A DNA stretch of 64,000 nucleotides from Actinomyces respiraculi. Lineage in GTDB: Bacteria; Actinomycetota; Actinomycetes; Actinomycetales; Actinomycetaceae. Location: positions 2,232,001 to 2,296,000 of the forward strand of contig NZ_CP063989.1 in the NCBI RefSeq assembly GCF_014595995.2, written 5' to 3'. Shown here one piece after another: positions 32,900 through 45,698 of the stretch; positions within the stretch are counted from its first letter, which is position 1; each line of letters starts with the position of its first letter. The position numbers and the translations under genes are program-made. The notes below the pieces were generated by a model. The model had not been told where the DNA came from and ran no database searches. It saw only the letters and a program-made list of their open reading frames with translations.

Positions 32900-33862
32900 G
32901 TGAGCAGCGCCTCTCCCTACATCGAGCTCGACCGTGAGCAGTGGCGGGCCCTGGCAGCCTCGGCCCCCTTGCCGCTGACGCAGGCCGACGTCGAGAAGCT
33001 GCGCGGCCTGGGCGACCCCATCGACCTGCCCGAGGTCGACGTCGTCTACCGCCCCCTGACCGCCCTGCTGGAGACGTACATCGCCTCGACCCGCGAGCGC
33101 GGGCGCCTGACCGCGGACTTCCTGGGCGTCAACGAGAGCCCGACCCCCTTCGTCGTCGCGGTGGCCGGGTCGGTCGCCGTCGGCAAATCGACGACGGCGC
33201 GCCTCATCGCCCACCTGCTGGCCCGCTTCCCTCAGACGCCGCGGGTGTCGCTGGTGACGACCGACGGGTTCCTGCTGCCCAACGCCGTGCTGGAGCAGCG
33301 GGGGCTGACGGCCCGCAAGGGCTTCCCGGAGTCCTACGACCGCCGGGCGCTGCTCGACTTCATCATGGCGGTCAAGTCCGGGGTGCCGCGCGTGGAGGCC
33401 CCGGTCTACTCCCACCAGGTCTACGACGTCGTGCCCGGCCGGCACACGGTGGTGGAGCGCCCGGACGTGCTCGTCCTCGAAGGCCTCAACGTCCTCCAGC
33501 CCGCGCGCCGGGTCCACGCGCGGCCGGAGGAGGGGCCGGTGGCTGACGTGTCGGCGCTGGCGGTCAGCGACTTCATCGACTTCTCGATCTACGTCGACGC
33601 CGACCCGAGCGACATCCGCCACTGGTACCTCGACCGGTTCCTGACCCTCAAGCGCACGGCCTTCACCGACCCCGACTCCTATTTCCGGCGTTTCGCCTCG
33701 ATCGCCGACGACGTCGCCCTGGCGATGGCCGGGGAGATCTGGGAGAGCGTCAACCTGGTCAACCTGCGCGAGAACATCGCGCCGACGCGCCCGCGGGCGA
33801 CGCTCGTGCTGCACAAGGGCGCGGACCACCACGTCCAGCGGGTGCTCCTGCGCAAGGCCTGA
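32900..33862 (+). CDS. coaA: type I pantothenate kinase
   Basis: 320 aa from GTG 32900, close to the usual 312-316 aa. It phosphorylates pantothenate in the first step of CoA synthesis. The P-loop is GSVAVGKS (90-97). VSLVTTDGFLLPN, GFPESYDRRALLDF and the Tyr-rich YSHQVYDVVPG segment are typical of CoaA. It stands alone between the divergent glmS and the convergent OmpA-like gene. AcpS, which uses CoA, is nearby. Confidence 0.95.
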   Translation: MSSASPYIELDREQWRALAASAPLPLTQADVEKLRGLGDPIDLPEVDVVYRPLTALLETYIASTRERGRLTADFLGVNESPTPFVVAVAGSVAVGKSTTARLIAHLLARFPQTPRVSLVTTDGFLLPNAVLEQRGLTARKGFPESYDRRALLDFIMAVKSGVPRVEAPVYSHQVYDVVPGRHTVVERPDVLVLEGLNVLQPARRVHARPEEGPVADVSALAVSDFIDFSIYVDADPSDIRHWYLDRFLTLKRTAFTDPDSYFRRFASIADDVALAMAGEIWESVNLVNLRENIAPTRPRATLVLHKGADHHVQRVLLRKA

Positions 33863-33942
33863 CCCACACGCCCTCGCCGTCGGCTCTCCCCCAACCCCCG
33901 CCCAACTCCTCGGCGCGGCGGCGGGCGGCGGGGGCGGGCCGG

Positions 33943-35568
33943 TCAGCCGGCGACGACGGGGACGTCGGTCAGACGCCAGGGCGTGTTGGCCGCGTCGATC
34001 GACGAGTCCGCCGGACGGTCCACGATGACCGTGTCCTCACCGGTGTCCGGCCACACGACGCACACCCGGCCCGTCGTGCCGGCGCCGAGCGAGGCGAGGT
34101 AGAGGTCGGCGAGGGGGCGGCGACCATCGGCGCCCGGGGGCAGGTAGTCGACGGGAAAGACGTAGCTCCCGCCGGACAGGAGGGTGACACCGCTGGCGGC
34201 CTGGATCGAGGCCACCCCCACGCTCTCGCCGCGGGCGTTGTCGAGCCCCCACCCCCGGTTGTCGGTGAACCACGAGGACAGCGAGGCGTTGTCGCTCATG
34301 TCGGAGATAACGAATTCGCCGAACAGGAGCCCACCGCGCCGCACGACCTGCTCCAGGGTGATGGTGAGGCTCTCCCCGTCGGAGGCCCGCGCCACGCTCA
34401 CGCCCTGGGGGCCCGGGGCGCTGGGACCGGCGGGTGCTGGCGGGGCGGTGTCGGAGGACAGGCCCCTGGACCCGTGCCCGTCCGTCCCCGCGGTGGGGGC
34501 GATGACGATCTCCACGCGGCGGTTGGCGGCCCTCGCCTCCTCGCTCGTCCCCTCCTGCCTCGGCTCGCTCTCGCCCTTGCCGGTGACGCTGGAGCTCCAC
34601 GCCGACAGGTCGGTGAGCTGGGTGAGCCGGTCCCACACCGCCTGCGCCCGGCGCTCGGACAGCGCCTGGTTGTAGGCGTCGTCGGCGACATCGTCGGTGT
34701 GCCCGACGACGCTCAGGGCACCGCCGTCGGGGTAGGAGGCGAGGGAGTCGGCCACGCCCTGGAGGATCGTGTCGGCCTGGGACGTCAGCTCGGCGGAGTC
34801 CGTGGCGAAGGAGACGTCGTTGGAGACCGTGACCGTCACCGCGTCCTTCGTCGTCAGACCACTCGCCGAGCGGTTGACGGCCTCGGTGTAGTGCTCCAGC
34901 GCCAGCGGCTCGAGGCGCCCGCTGGCGGGCTCGGCGTCGTCGAGGACCTGGCGCAGGAGGTCGGGGTCCTGGGCCTGCTCGAGGTCGATGACCGCCGTGG
35001 GGACGAACCCGCTCTGGTTGAGCATGACGACGACGCTCTCCACGTCGGGGTCGACGCCCCCGAAGGTCGCGTAGTAGTCGCGGGCCTCGCCGACGTCGAT
35101 GGCGCCGCCGTGGACGGCGTCTCGTGTCGCGGTGGAGCGCCACACGCGGCTGGAGAGCGGGTCGATGAGCCTCATCCACCTCAGCCCGTACTCGTCGCTG
35201 GGGCCGGCCCAGTCGAAGGACGGGCTCAGGAGCCACTCCTGGTTCGGGTCGTCGGCGGGGCGCTCGACGTGGAAGGGCAGGACGGAGGAGGAGGCGTCCA
35301 CGCGCACGAGGGGGCCGAGCCTCACGTCGAGGGTGTGCCCGCCCAGGGCCCCGGTGAGGCGGACACTGACCGGCGCGCCGGCGGTGGCAGCGGCTGACGG
35401 GGCCTGCGCGGCGGAGGGCTCGGGGGCGGTGGGCGAGGACGCCCCGGCCTGCGGGTCGGTGGTGTCCCGGGCCCCGCAGGCGGCCAGGGCGTGGGCGGCC
35501 CCGGCGACGAGTGGCAGGGCAAGGGCGTGACGGCGCGACAGGAGCGGGTGGTGGGGTGCGACGGTCAT
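33943..35568 (-). CDS. OmpA-like domain lipoprotein
   Basis: 541 aa. The N terminus SRRHALALPLVAGAAHALAA followed by C31 reads as a twin-arginine-type signal with a lipobox (LAAC), so export and lipid anchoring on the outer face of the membrane are likely. After an Ala/Pro/Ser linker there is an unknown beta-rich domain (about 65-235). An OmpA C-terminal-type domain follows (about 240-360; SFATDSAELTSQA, VVGHTDDVAD, YNQALSERRAQAVWD, ANRRVEIVI), and then a further C-terminal domain. OmpA-type domains bind peptidoglycan. In an organism without an outer membrane it may tether the membrane to the wall. A GAGAGGTGA box precedes ATG 35568. Confidence 0.82.
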   Translation of the reverse strand: MTVAPHHPLLSRRHALALPLVAGAAHALAACGARDTTDPQAGASSPTAPEPSAAQAPSAAATAGAPVSVRLTGALGGHTLDVRLGPLVRVDASSSVLPFHVERPADDPNQEWLLSPSFDWAGPSDEYGLRWMRLIDPLSSRVWRSTATRDAVHGGAIDVGEARDYYATFGGVDPDVESVVVMLNQSGFVPTAVIDLEQAQDPDLLRQVLDDAEPASGRLEPLALEHYTEAVNRSASGLTTKDAVTVTVSNDVSFATDSAELTSQADTILQGVADSLASYPDGGALSVVGHTDDVADDAYNQALSERRAQAVWDRLTQLTDLSAWSSSVTGKGESEPRQEGTSEEARAANRRVEIVIAPTAGTDGHGSRGLSSDTAPPAPAGPSAPGPQGVSVARASDGESLTITLEQVVRRGGLLFGEFVISDMSDNASLSSWFTDNRGWGLDNARGESVGVASIQAASGVTLLSGGSYVFPVDYLPPGADGRRPLADLYLASLGAGTTGRVCVVWPDTGEDTVIVDRPADSSIDAANTPWRLTDVPVVAG

Positions 35569-35721
35569 GAGTCACCTCTCAGTGGTCGCTAGCAGGGACC
35601 TGCGTCGCGACGCAGACTAGGTGGGCCGCGAGCGCCCGACCATGGGCACCTCGTCCCGCCTGCCCGGGTACCCATCGGCGCTGCCCACCGCTACCCGTCC
35701 CTCCCCGTGGAGCGTCGCGCA

Positions 35722-35762
35722 CGAGGCCCCCGACGGCGCGGGTGAGCGCGACGGGGGCCTCG
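35722..35762 (-). terminator. terminator after glmM
   Basis: An 11-bp GC-rich stem, CGAGGCCCCCG (35722-35732) with CGGGGGCCTCG (35752-35762), begins 18 bases past the glmM stop. Confidence 0.75.
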
Positions 35763-35779
35763 CGTGCGAGCGCCGGGTC

Positions 35780-37144
35780 TCAGGCGAGGGAGAGGTTGTC
35801 CTTGACCGCCTCGGCGAGGCCCGCGGCGACGGCGTCCGCCTCGGCCTGGGTCGCGGCCTCGACCATGACGCGTACCAGGGGCTCAGTGCCCGAAGGACGC
35901 AGCAGCACACGACCGGCCTGCCCCAGGCGCTCCTCCGCCTGGGCGACGGCCTTCTGGACGGCGGCGTCGGTGTGGGCGGCCGCCTTGTCGACCCCGCGCA
36001 CGTTGATGAGCGTCTGCGGCAGGCGCGTGACCACGCTCGCCAGCTCGGCCAGACTCGCGCCCGAGCGCGTGACCCGGGCCGCGACCCGCAGCGACGTAAG
36101 CACGCCGTCACCGGTCGTCGCGTGCAGGGTGTCGATGACGTGGCCCGACTGCTCGCCGCCGAGCGTGTAGCCGCCCTGGACCATCCGCTCAAGCACGTAG
36201 CGGTCCCCCACGCCGGTCTGCACGGTGCGGATGCCGTGCTCCTTCATGGCGAGCAGGAGGCCGAGGTTACTCATGACGGTGACGACGAGCGTGTCGGAGG
36301 CCAGCAGGCCATCCGCCTTCATCCCCACGGCGAGCAGACCCATGATCTGGTCGCCGTCGATGAGGTTGCCCTCGGCGTCGACGGCCAGGCAGCGGTCGGC
36401 GTCGCCGTCGTAGGCGAAGCCCATGTCGGCCCCGACGCTGGGGACATAGGTCTGCAGCTGCTCGGGGTGGGTGGAGCCGCAGGCGGCGTTGATGTTGAGA
36501 CCATCCGGGGAGGCGTTGATGACGATGACCTCGGCCCCGGCCGCGCGCAGGGCGGCGGGACCGACGGTGAAGGCGGCACCGTTGGAGGCGTCGACGACGA
36601 TCCTCAGGCCTGACAGGTCCGTGCCGGTGGAGTCGACGAGGTGGTTGATGTAGGTCTGGTCGGCCACCGTCTCGCCCTTAATGACGCGGCCGACGCCGGC
36701 ACCGACCGGCGGGGGGTCCGTGCGGCCCAGCAGGGATTCGATCTTGTCCTCGACGGCGTCCTCGAGCTTGTAGCCGCCTCGGGCGAAGAACTTGATCCCA
36801 TTGTCCTGGAAGGGGTTGTGGGAGGCGGAGATCATGACACCGAGCTCGATGTCCTGCGTGGCGGTCAGGTGCGCGATGGCCGGGGTGGGCAGAACGCCGA
36901 CCCGCGTGACGTCGATGCCTGAGGAGGCCAGGCCCGCGCTGATCGCGTGGTCCAGGAACTCGCCCGAGGCGCGCGTGTCGCGGCCGACAATGGCGCGGAA
37001 ACGGCCGGTGCGCGAGCGGGAGGAGGCGGGCGCCCCGCGGGTGAGCACCTGCGCGGCGGCCTCGCCGAGCTGGACCGCGAGGGCGGGGGTGAGCAGGTCG
37101 TTGGCGAGGCCGCGCACGCCGTCCGTGCCGAAGAGTCGTGCCAT
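35780..37144 (-). CDS. glmM: phosphoglucosamine mutase
   Basis: 454 aa from ATG 37144. It converts glucosamine-6-phosphate to the 1-phosphate on the way to UDP-GlcNAc. The start MARLFGTDGVRG is canonical, the phosphorylated active-site Ser is S108 in ISASHNP, the metal loop is DGDADR, and the phosphate-binding C-terminal RPSGTEPLVRVM is present. It follows rpsI on the same strand after a terminator, an order conserved in actinobacteria. Together with glmS it covers two consecutive steps of the pathway. Confidence 0.97.
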   Translation of the reverse strand: MARLFGTDGVRGLANDLLTPALAVQLGEAAAQVLTRGAPASSRSRTGRFRAIVGRDTRASGEFLDHAISAGLASSGIDVTRVGVLPTPAIAHLTATQDIELGVMISASHNPFQDNGIKFFARGGYKLEDAVEDKIESLLGRTDPPPVGAGVGRVIKGETVADQTYINHLVDSTGTDLSGLRIVVDASNGAAFTVGPAALRAAGAEVIVINASPDGLNINAACGSTHPEQLQTYVPSVGADMGFAYDGDADRCLAVDAEGNLIDGDQIMGLLAVGMKADGLLASDTLVVTVMSNLGLLLAMKEHGIRTVQTGVGDRYVLERMVQGGYTLGGEQSGHVIDTLHATTGDGVLTSLRVAARVTRSGASLAELASVVTRLPQTLINVRGVDKAAAHTDAAVQKAVAQAEERLGQAGRVLLRPSGTEPLVRVMVEAATQAEADAVAAGLAEAVKDNLSLA

Positions 37145-37266
37145 GTGTGAGCCAGTCCTTCCGGATGGGGGTCGTGGGACGGGCTTCATCCTCCCACGCC
37201 GGCACCGGCACGGTCCGGGACCCGTGGGAGGCCCGGCCGACGGCGCCCGGCCCGGTGGCACAACGA

Positions 37267-37310
37267 CGACGCCCCGCCGTCCACCGCGTGAGCGGGGAGG
37301 CGGGGCGTCG
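37267..37310 (-). terminator. terminator after rplM-rpsI
   Basis: A perfect 12-bp stem, CGACGCCCCGCC (37267-37278) with its inverse at 37299-37310, lies 17 bases past the rpsI stop. Confidence 0.8.
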
Positions 37311-37326
37311 GCAGCGCGGGCGCGGG

Positions 37327-37821
37327 TCAGCGCTTGGAGTACTGCGGGGCGCGGCGGGCCTTGTGCAGACCGGCCTTCTTACGCTCGACGATGCGGGCGT
37401 CGCGGGTGAGGAAACCGGCCTTCTTCAGAGACGGGCGGTTGGCCTCACGGTCGATCTCGTTGAGGGCGCGGGCGATGCCCAGGCGCAGGGCGCCGGCCTG
37501 GCCGGAGATGCCGCCACCGTTGATACGGGCGACGACGTCGAAGCGGCCCTCAAGACCGAGGAGGGTGAAGGGGGCGCGCACGAGCTGCTGGTGCAGCTTG
37601 TTGGGGAAGTAGTCCTCAAGCGTGCGGCCGTTGAGCGTCCACTGGCCAGTGCCGGGGACGAGACGGACGCGGGCGACAGCCTCCTTGCGGCGACCCAGGC
37701 CAGCACCGGGAGCGGTGATGGACTGGCCGCGGCCCTCGGCGGCGCCGTCGGTCTCAGTGGTGTAGCTGGAGGGGGCGTTCTCCTCGTCCAGCGCGTCGAT
37801 GTCGACAGTGGTCTCAGCCAC
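37327..37821 (-). CDS. rpsI: 30S ribosomal protein uS9
   Basis: 164 aa. The C-terminal 130 residues are canonical uS9, including [31 protein letters not shown] and the basic tail ending QYSKR that reaches the P-site tRNA. An acidic N-terminal extension of about 35 residues is usual in actinobacteria. It is co-transcribed with rplM, whose stop is 43 bases upstream. Confidence 0.97.
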   Translation of the reverse strand: MAETTVDIDALDEENAPSSYTTETDGAAEGRGQSITAPGAGLGRRKEAVARVRLVPGTGQWTLNGRTLEDYFPNKLHQQLVRAPFTLLGLEGRFDVVARINGGGISGQAGALRLGIARALNEIDREANRPSLKKAGFLTRDARIVERKKAGLHKARRAPQYSKR

Positions 37822-37864
37822 GATGTGTCCTTTGCTTGTCGCGGGGTGCCGGGCGCTGGAGCGC

Positions 37865-38308
37865 TTACTGGGCGACCTGGGTGATCTCGAAAGTCTGGGG
37901 GTTCTGCGAGGCGTGCGGGTGCTCGGCGCCTCGGTAGACCCTGAGCTTCTTCAGCTGCTGACGGCCGAGCTTGGTGTGGGGCACCATGCCCTTGACGGCC
38001 TTCTCGATGGCGCGCTCCGGACGCGTCGCGAGCAGCTCGCGGTACGAGACGGAGGTGAGGCCACCCGGGAAACCGGAGTGACGGTGGGCGAACTTCTTGT
38101 CAGCCTTGCCGTTGGTGAGGGCGACCTTGTCGGCGTTGATGATGACGACGTAGTCGCCGCAGTCCGCGTGGGGCGCGAACTGGGGCTTGTGCTTCCCACG
38201 GAGCAGGGTCGCGGCCTGGGCCGCAAGGCGGCCGAGGACGACGTCGGTGGCGTCGATGACGTACCAGTTCTTCTCGACGTCGCCGGGCTTCGGTGTGTAC
38301 GTGCGCAC
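37865..38308 (-). CDS. rplM: 50S ribosomal protein uL13
   Basis: 147 aa from GTG 38308, the standard uL13 length; ATG 38344 would add 12 residues not seen in the family, and GAAGG lies at proper distance from the GTG. Motifs [15 protein letters not shown] and [11 protein letters not shown] are typical. It binds 23S rRNA early in assembly. It is first in the rplM-rpsI unit. Confidence 0.96.
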   Translation of the reverse strand: MRTYTPKPGDVEKNWYVIDATDVVLGRLAAQAATLLRGKHKPQFAPHADCGDYVVIINADKVALTNGKADKKFAHRHSGFPGGLTSVSYRELLATRPERAIEKAVKGMVPHTKLGRQQLKKLRVYRGAEHPHASQNPQTFEITQVAQ

Positions 38309-38559
38309 GGGCGTTGCCTTCGTTTCTCTTGGCGAGTGGGTCATCGGGCAGCACGTTGAAGCTTTCGCGGCCCGACGAGACCACCATGGTCAGGTGAGTG
38401 GTCGGAGCACTGGCGATCCGGGGCGAGTGGGACGGCACCGCGGACGCGCACATGCGTGCTGCACGACGGTTACCCACCCTACCGGGGCTCCGGAAGGGGG
38501 GTCAAAAGAACTGACGCCACCGGGACCGTGAGACCCGACACGCTGCCGTGAGCCCGGGC

Positions 38560-39585
38560 CTAGCAGCCGCAGTCCTCGGCGAGGGGATCGGCAGGCAGGC
38601 GACGCACCACCCGCGAGCGCCGCGCCTGCTCGGCGAGGGCGTCGTCGCTGGGGTAGACGACCTCCTCAAGCGTCAGACCGTGGGCGGGGGCCACCGGGGC
38701 GGCGCCATCGCGTGAGCGGCGCTCGAGCAGGGCGGCGGGCCAGGCCTCGTCACGGCTACCGCGTCCGACGGCGAGACCCACCCCGACCAACGAACGCACC
38801 ATCGAGTGGCAGAAGGCATCCGCGACCACCGTGAGGGTCACAAGACCGGCGTCGGCCCCCCGGGTGGGGCGGCGCCAGTCCAGGCGCTTGAGGGTGCGCA
38901 CCGTCGTCGCCCCCTCGCGCGGACGGCAGTAGGACAGGAAGTCGTGCTCGCCCAGCAGGGGGCGGGCGCTGCGGTCCATGGCCTCGACGTCCAGCGCCTC
39001 GGGCAGCCACAGCACCTGGCCGCGGCGGGAGGCGTTGCGCGGGGCCCCGGCGGGGCCGCCGTCGGCGATGCGGTAGACGTAGCGGCGGCTGAGGGCGGAG
39101 AAACGGGCGTCGAAGCCCTCGGGCGCCACGCGCGCACCGGTGACGACGACGTCGCTGGCGCCGCGCGGGACCGGGCCGGTGAGGCCGGCGTCGGCGGCGA
39201 GGTGGGCCTGGCGGGCCAGGACCCCGGCCAGGCGGGTGAGCAGGGCGTCCTCGGGGCGCCGCCCGGAGCGTCCGGGCAGCGCCTGCCAGGCGGCGAGCGG
39301 CACGTCGAGGTGGACGGCCTGGGCGGCGGCGTGCACGCCGGCATCCGTGCGCCCGGCGACGGTCAGCCGCACGGGCGTGCGCAGGACGGTCTCGAGGGCG
39401 TCGGTGAGCTCGCCCTCGACGGTGCGCAGGCCGGGTTGGGCGGCCCAGCCGGAGAAGCCGACGCCGTCGTAGGCGAGGTCGAGCCTCAGGCGCACGGTGG
39501 CCCCGTTCTTAGCCTCGGCCCCCTCGGCCTCCTCGACGACGGCGCCCGGGGTCGGCGCGTCGCCCGGCTTCACATCGGTGAGCAT
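38560..39585 (-). CDS. truA: tRNA pseudouridine(38-40) synthase TruA
   Basis: 341 aa from ATG 39585. It isomerises uridines 38-40 of the tRNA anticodon stem. The catalytic Asp is D81 in VAGRTDAGVHA. LAYDGVGFSGWA and FCHSMVRSLVGVGLAVGRG are also characteristic. A 25-residue acidic N-terminal extension precedes the domain. In many actinobacteria truA follows rplQ; here the ROK, lysX and hydrolase genes lie between truA and rplQ. It is divergent from the ROK gene. Confidence 0.94.
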   Translation of the reverse strand: MLTDVKPGDAPTPGAVVEEAEGAEAKNGATVRLRLDLAYDGVGFSGWAAQPGLRTVEGELTDALETVLRTPVRLTVAGRTDAGVHAAAQAVHLDVPLAAWQALPGRSGRRPEDALLTRLAGVLARQAHLAADAGLTGPVPRGASDVVVTGARVAPEGFDARFSALSRRYVYRIADGGPAGAPRNASRRGQVLWLPEALDVEAMDRSARPLLGEHDFLSYCRPREGATTVRTLKRLDWRRPTRGADAGLVTLTVVADAFCHSMVRSLVGVGLAVGRGSRDEAWPAALLERRSRDGAAPVAPAHGLTLEEVVYPSDDALAEQARRSRVVRRLPADPLAEDCGC

Positions 39586-39610
39586 GGCGCTATTCGACCA
39601 CGCCCGCCGG

Positions 39611-39616
39611 TAACCT
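39611..39616 (+). promoter_or_regulatory. -10 element of the ROK-family gene (leaderless)
   Basis: TAACCT is placed so that +1 is the A of ATG 39623. Confidence 0.5.
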
Positions 39617-39622
39617 TCCGCC

Positions 39623-40381
39623 ATGAGTAGTCCCACGACCCTGACCGTCGACTGCGGCGGGGGCGGAATTAAGGCCTCCGTGCTGTCCCCCGAGGGCGCG
39701 ATGATCTCCCGGGCCGTGCGAACCTCGACGCCCTACCCCCTGCCACCACTGACCCTCGTCGACACCATCGCCGAGCTCGCCGCCCAGCTACCGCAGGCGG
39801 ACCGTGTGACGGTGGGGATGCCCGGCATGATCCGCCACGGCATCGTCGTCGCCACCCCCCACTACATCACCCGTGACGGCCCGCGCTCGAAGGTGCTGCC
39901 CGAGCTGGTCGAGCAGTGGCGACGCTTCGACATGGGGGCGGCACTCGCCCAGCGCCTGGAGCGGCCCGTACTCGTCCTCAACGACGCGGAGGTCGCCGCC
40001 GCCGGCGTCGTCACCGGCAAGGGCCACGAGATGATCGTCACGCTTGGCACCGGGCTGGGTAACGCGGTCTTCGACAACGGCGTGCTGGCCCCTCACGTGG
40101 AGGTCTCCCAGGGGCCGATCCGCTGGGGCCTGACGTATGACGACTACATCGGTGAGCACGAGCGCCTGCGCCTGGGCGACGCCCACTGGTCGCGGCGGGT
40201 GCGGCGCGTCGTCGACGCCCTGCGGCCCATGTACCTGTGGGACCGCCTCTACCTCGGGGGCGGCAACTCCCGGCGGATTCTCGCCTCGCAGCTCGCATTG
40301 ATGGGCGACGACGTCGTCGTCGTACCCAACGAGGCGGGGATGACCGGCGGTGCCCGCTGCTGGGACCTGGCCCGCCCCTGA
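39623..40381 (+). CDS. ROK-family protein, polyphosphate glucokinase-like
   Basis: 252 aa. It has an ASKHA sugar-kinase fold with the phosphate-1 loop DCGGGGIKASVL at the N terminus. VGMPGMIRHGIV and ND at 113-114, a catalytic Asp position for this fold (VLNDAEVAAAG), follow, together with VTLGTGLGNAVFDNG. The overall pattern is closest to actinobacterial polyphosphate/ATP glucokinases, although the loop DCGGGG departs from the usual DIGGSG. The substrate is not certain. It precedes lysX by 104 bases on the same strand, but both have their own leaderless-type -10 boxes. Confidence 0.75.
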   Translation: MSSPTTLTVDCGGGGIKASVLSPEGAMISRAVRTSTPYPLPPLTLVDTIAELAAQLPQADRVTVGMPGMIRHGIVVATPHYITRDGPRSKVLPELVEQWRRFDMGAALAQRLERPVLVLNDAEVAAAGVVTGKGHEMIVTLGTGLGNAVFDNGVLAPHVEVSQGPIRWGLTYDDYIGEHERLRLGDAHWSRRVRRVVDALRPMYLWDRLYLGGGNSRRILASQLALMGDDVVVVPNEAGMTGGARCWDLARP

Positions 40382-40473
40382 GAAACACCCTGACCCTCAC
40401 CCTGAAGATCCCCCGACCCTGGTAGGAGGAGATCTCCTCTCATCGGGGGATCCGCACACACACCGACGGCTGC

Positions 40474-40479
40474 CAGGAT
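40474..40479 (+). promoter_or_regulatory. -10-like element of lysX (leaderless)
   Basis: CAGGAT is placed so that +1 is the A of ATG 40486. No -35 is visible. Confidence 0.35.
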
Positions 40480-40485
40480 GCATCC

Positions 40486-43727
<3,242 letters not shown>

Positions 43728-43731
<4 letters not shown>

Positions 43732-44369
43732 GGCGCCTGCTGGCGGCCGGCGTGCTGCTCGCCTACAACACGTGGGTCCTGGGGCCGCTGCTGTGGAGCG
43801 GTGACGTCCCGCCCGGCTACCTGTCCGAGCTGGCGGCGGACGACCAGCCCTGGCAGTGGGTCTTTCGCGGGGGCGACCTCATCACCGGCGTGCTGCTGCT
43901 GGCCATCGCGGCCCTGGGGGTGCGCGGGTGGCGGGCCTGGCTCGGCGACTGGTCCACCGCCGTGGCTCTCGCGCTGGCGGCCTGCGGGGTGGGGACGGTG
44001 GCGGACGCGCTGGGCAACATGCCCTGTGCCCCGACGACGAACGCCATGTGCCAGGACACGACGACGGTCTCCGGCCTCGTCCACACCATCGCCTCGGGCA
44101 CGGTCGGTGCCGGCTTCCTCATGGCCACGGGGCTGCTGGTGCTGGGGCTGCGCGACCGGGGGGCGCCGCACCCGCAGCTGCGCACGGCCCTGGTGGGGGC
44201 GGGGGCCCTCGGTGTCGTCGACGTCGTCACCCTGACGGCGATCGTCCTGGCTCCCGGCAGCCAGGTCTGGCCGCAGATGGGGCAGGTGCTCCTGTCCTCC
44301 CTGCTGGCGGCCGTCCTCGCCCTGCGTCTTACCAGGAGGTCCGACGGCGATGCCCGCCTTGCGGCCTAG
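43728..44369 (+). CDS. DUF998-like membrane protein
   Basis: 213 aa. Six or so hydrophobic segments cover nearly the whole length, starting RRLLAAGVLLAYNTWVL. The pattern matches the DUF998 membrane family of unknown function. The start overlaps the lysX stop and the 3' end overlaps the next gene by 20 bases, so it is made with LysX and the hydrolase. It could assist lipid handling, for example flipping or supply of phosphatidylglycerol; this is inferred from context only. Confidence 0.7.
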
Positions 44370-45354
44370 GCCCGCTGTCTCCGGTGTTCCCGGTTCCGGT
44401 GCTGACGACGGCGCCCGTGCCGGCGCCCCGAAACCCGCCGCCGGTGGTGCCGACGCCGGAGGTGCTGCCACCTCGGGACCCGCGGTCGGGAGTCCGGAGC
44501 GCTGGGCGCGTCGCGCCGGTGTGACCGCCCGCCGTCTGAGGCCGCCCGGTGCCGGTGAGCCCACGCTTGTCCTCCTGGCGGGGGCGGGCCTGGGCTCCGC
44601 CTTCTGGGAGCCGGTGCTGGGGCTGCTGCCCGGCACCCACGTCGTCGTCGACCGGCAGGGGCGTCTGGGCACCCACTGCCATGGGCTGCCGGCACTGCAC
44701 ACTCAGGCGGGCATCCTCGCCCGGCTGCTGGAGGACCTGGGGGTGGCCGATGGCGCCCCGACCGTCCTCGTGGCCCACTCGATGGCGGCCTTCGAGGCCG
44801 AGCTTCTGGCGCGTCGTCGTCCCGGTCTGGTCGATGGCATCGTCCTCGTGGACCCCTCCGTCGCCCACCAGCCCAGGCTGACGCCTGTCCTGGCTGTCGG
44901 CGCCGTGAGAGGCCGTGCGCCTCTGGCCGCGCTCGGCCTGGCGGCGACGCGCGGCCTGCTGAAGGTGCCGGGCGCCCACCGGGGCCTTGCGGCCCTGGCG
45001 CGGGCGTCCATGCGCGGCATGGTCACACGGCCTCAGGCCCTGGACTCGCCCGCCTGGCAGGACACCTGGACCGTTTCCTCGCTCACGGGTGGTGCGGCGG
45101 AGTCCCTGGCCTACTCGGCCCAGCAGGCCGACCTCCTGCGCTCCCGGGCGCTGGCCGACGGCCCCGTGCGCGTTCCGACGCTTCTGCTTCAGGCTCCGCC
45201 CTATGCCTCGCGCGGGCGGCTGGCCTCGGCGCGGAGGGCCTTCTCCCGCCTGGTGGTGCGCGAGGTCCCCGACTCCGGGCATTTCATGACGATCGACGCC
45301 CCGCAGGAGGTGGCCCGCGCCGTCCGCGAGGTCATGGCGATGCTCGACACCTGA
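44350..45354 (+). CDS. alpha/beta hydrolase linked to lysX
   Basis: 334 aa from ATG 44350, overlapping the DUF998 gene by 20 bases in another frame. After a Pro/Ala/Gly-rich N terminus (about 1-60) comes an alpha/beta hydrolase: VLLAGAGLGSAFWEPVL with the oxyanion-type loop, the nucleophile elbow VAHSMAA (Ser) and the catalytic His in DSGHFMTIDAP. No signal peptide is visible, so it is probably cytosolic. In other bacteria a hydrolase encoded beside an aminoacyl-phosphatidylglycerol synthase removes the amino acid again; the same role is proposed here but is unproven. Palindromic element C lies past its stop. Confidence 0.8.
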   Translation: MPALRPRPAVSGVPGSGADDGARAGAPKPAAGGADAGGAATSGPAVGSPERWARRAGVTARRLRPPGAGEPTLVLLAGAGLGSAFWEPVLGLLPGTHVVVDRQGRLGTHCHGLPALHTQAGILARLLEDLGVADGAPTVLVAHSMAAFEAELLARRRPGLVDGIVLVDPSVAHQPRLTPVLAVGAVRGRAPLAALGLAATRGLLKVPGAHRGLAALARASMRGMVTRPQALDSPAWQDTWTVSSLTGGAAESLAYSAQQADLLRSRALADGPVRVPTLLLQAPPYASRGRLASARRAFSRLVVREVPDSGHFMTIDAPQEVARAVREVMAMLDT

Positions 45355-45477
45355 CACCCGACCCCGCCCGACGTCGGGAAGGCGAGCATCGCGACTTCCG
45401 CGGCGGCGGGGCCGACGACTGGGCTGCGGCGGGGCCGACGATCGGGCGGTGGCGGCCGTCGCGGCCCCCACGGCGGA

Positions 45478-45698
45478 GGGGCTTGCACGCTCACGCTTGT
45501 CGACCTCTGTCGCAAGCCGCGGAATCATGCGGTTTTCTCGATCGGCGCCCTCGAGAGCCTCGGCTCCCATGTGCATGGACCACGCCCATGCACATGGGAG
45601 CCAAAAAACCGTTTTGACCAAGAGAACCAAAACGGCGCAATACCAACGAAAAACCCAGATCCGCCAGATCACACCAGTCACATGAGCGTGCACGCCCC
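45478..45698 (-). repeat. interspersed palindromic element, copy C
   Basis: 221 bases. The left end GGGGCTTGCACGCTCA (45478-45493) matches copy B exactly; the right end TGAGCGTGCACGCCCC (45683-45698) is a close inverse. The central perfect 17-bp inverted repeat is 45562-45578 with 45586-45602. Like copy B it sits between two convergent genes. Confidence 0.87.
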
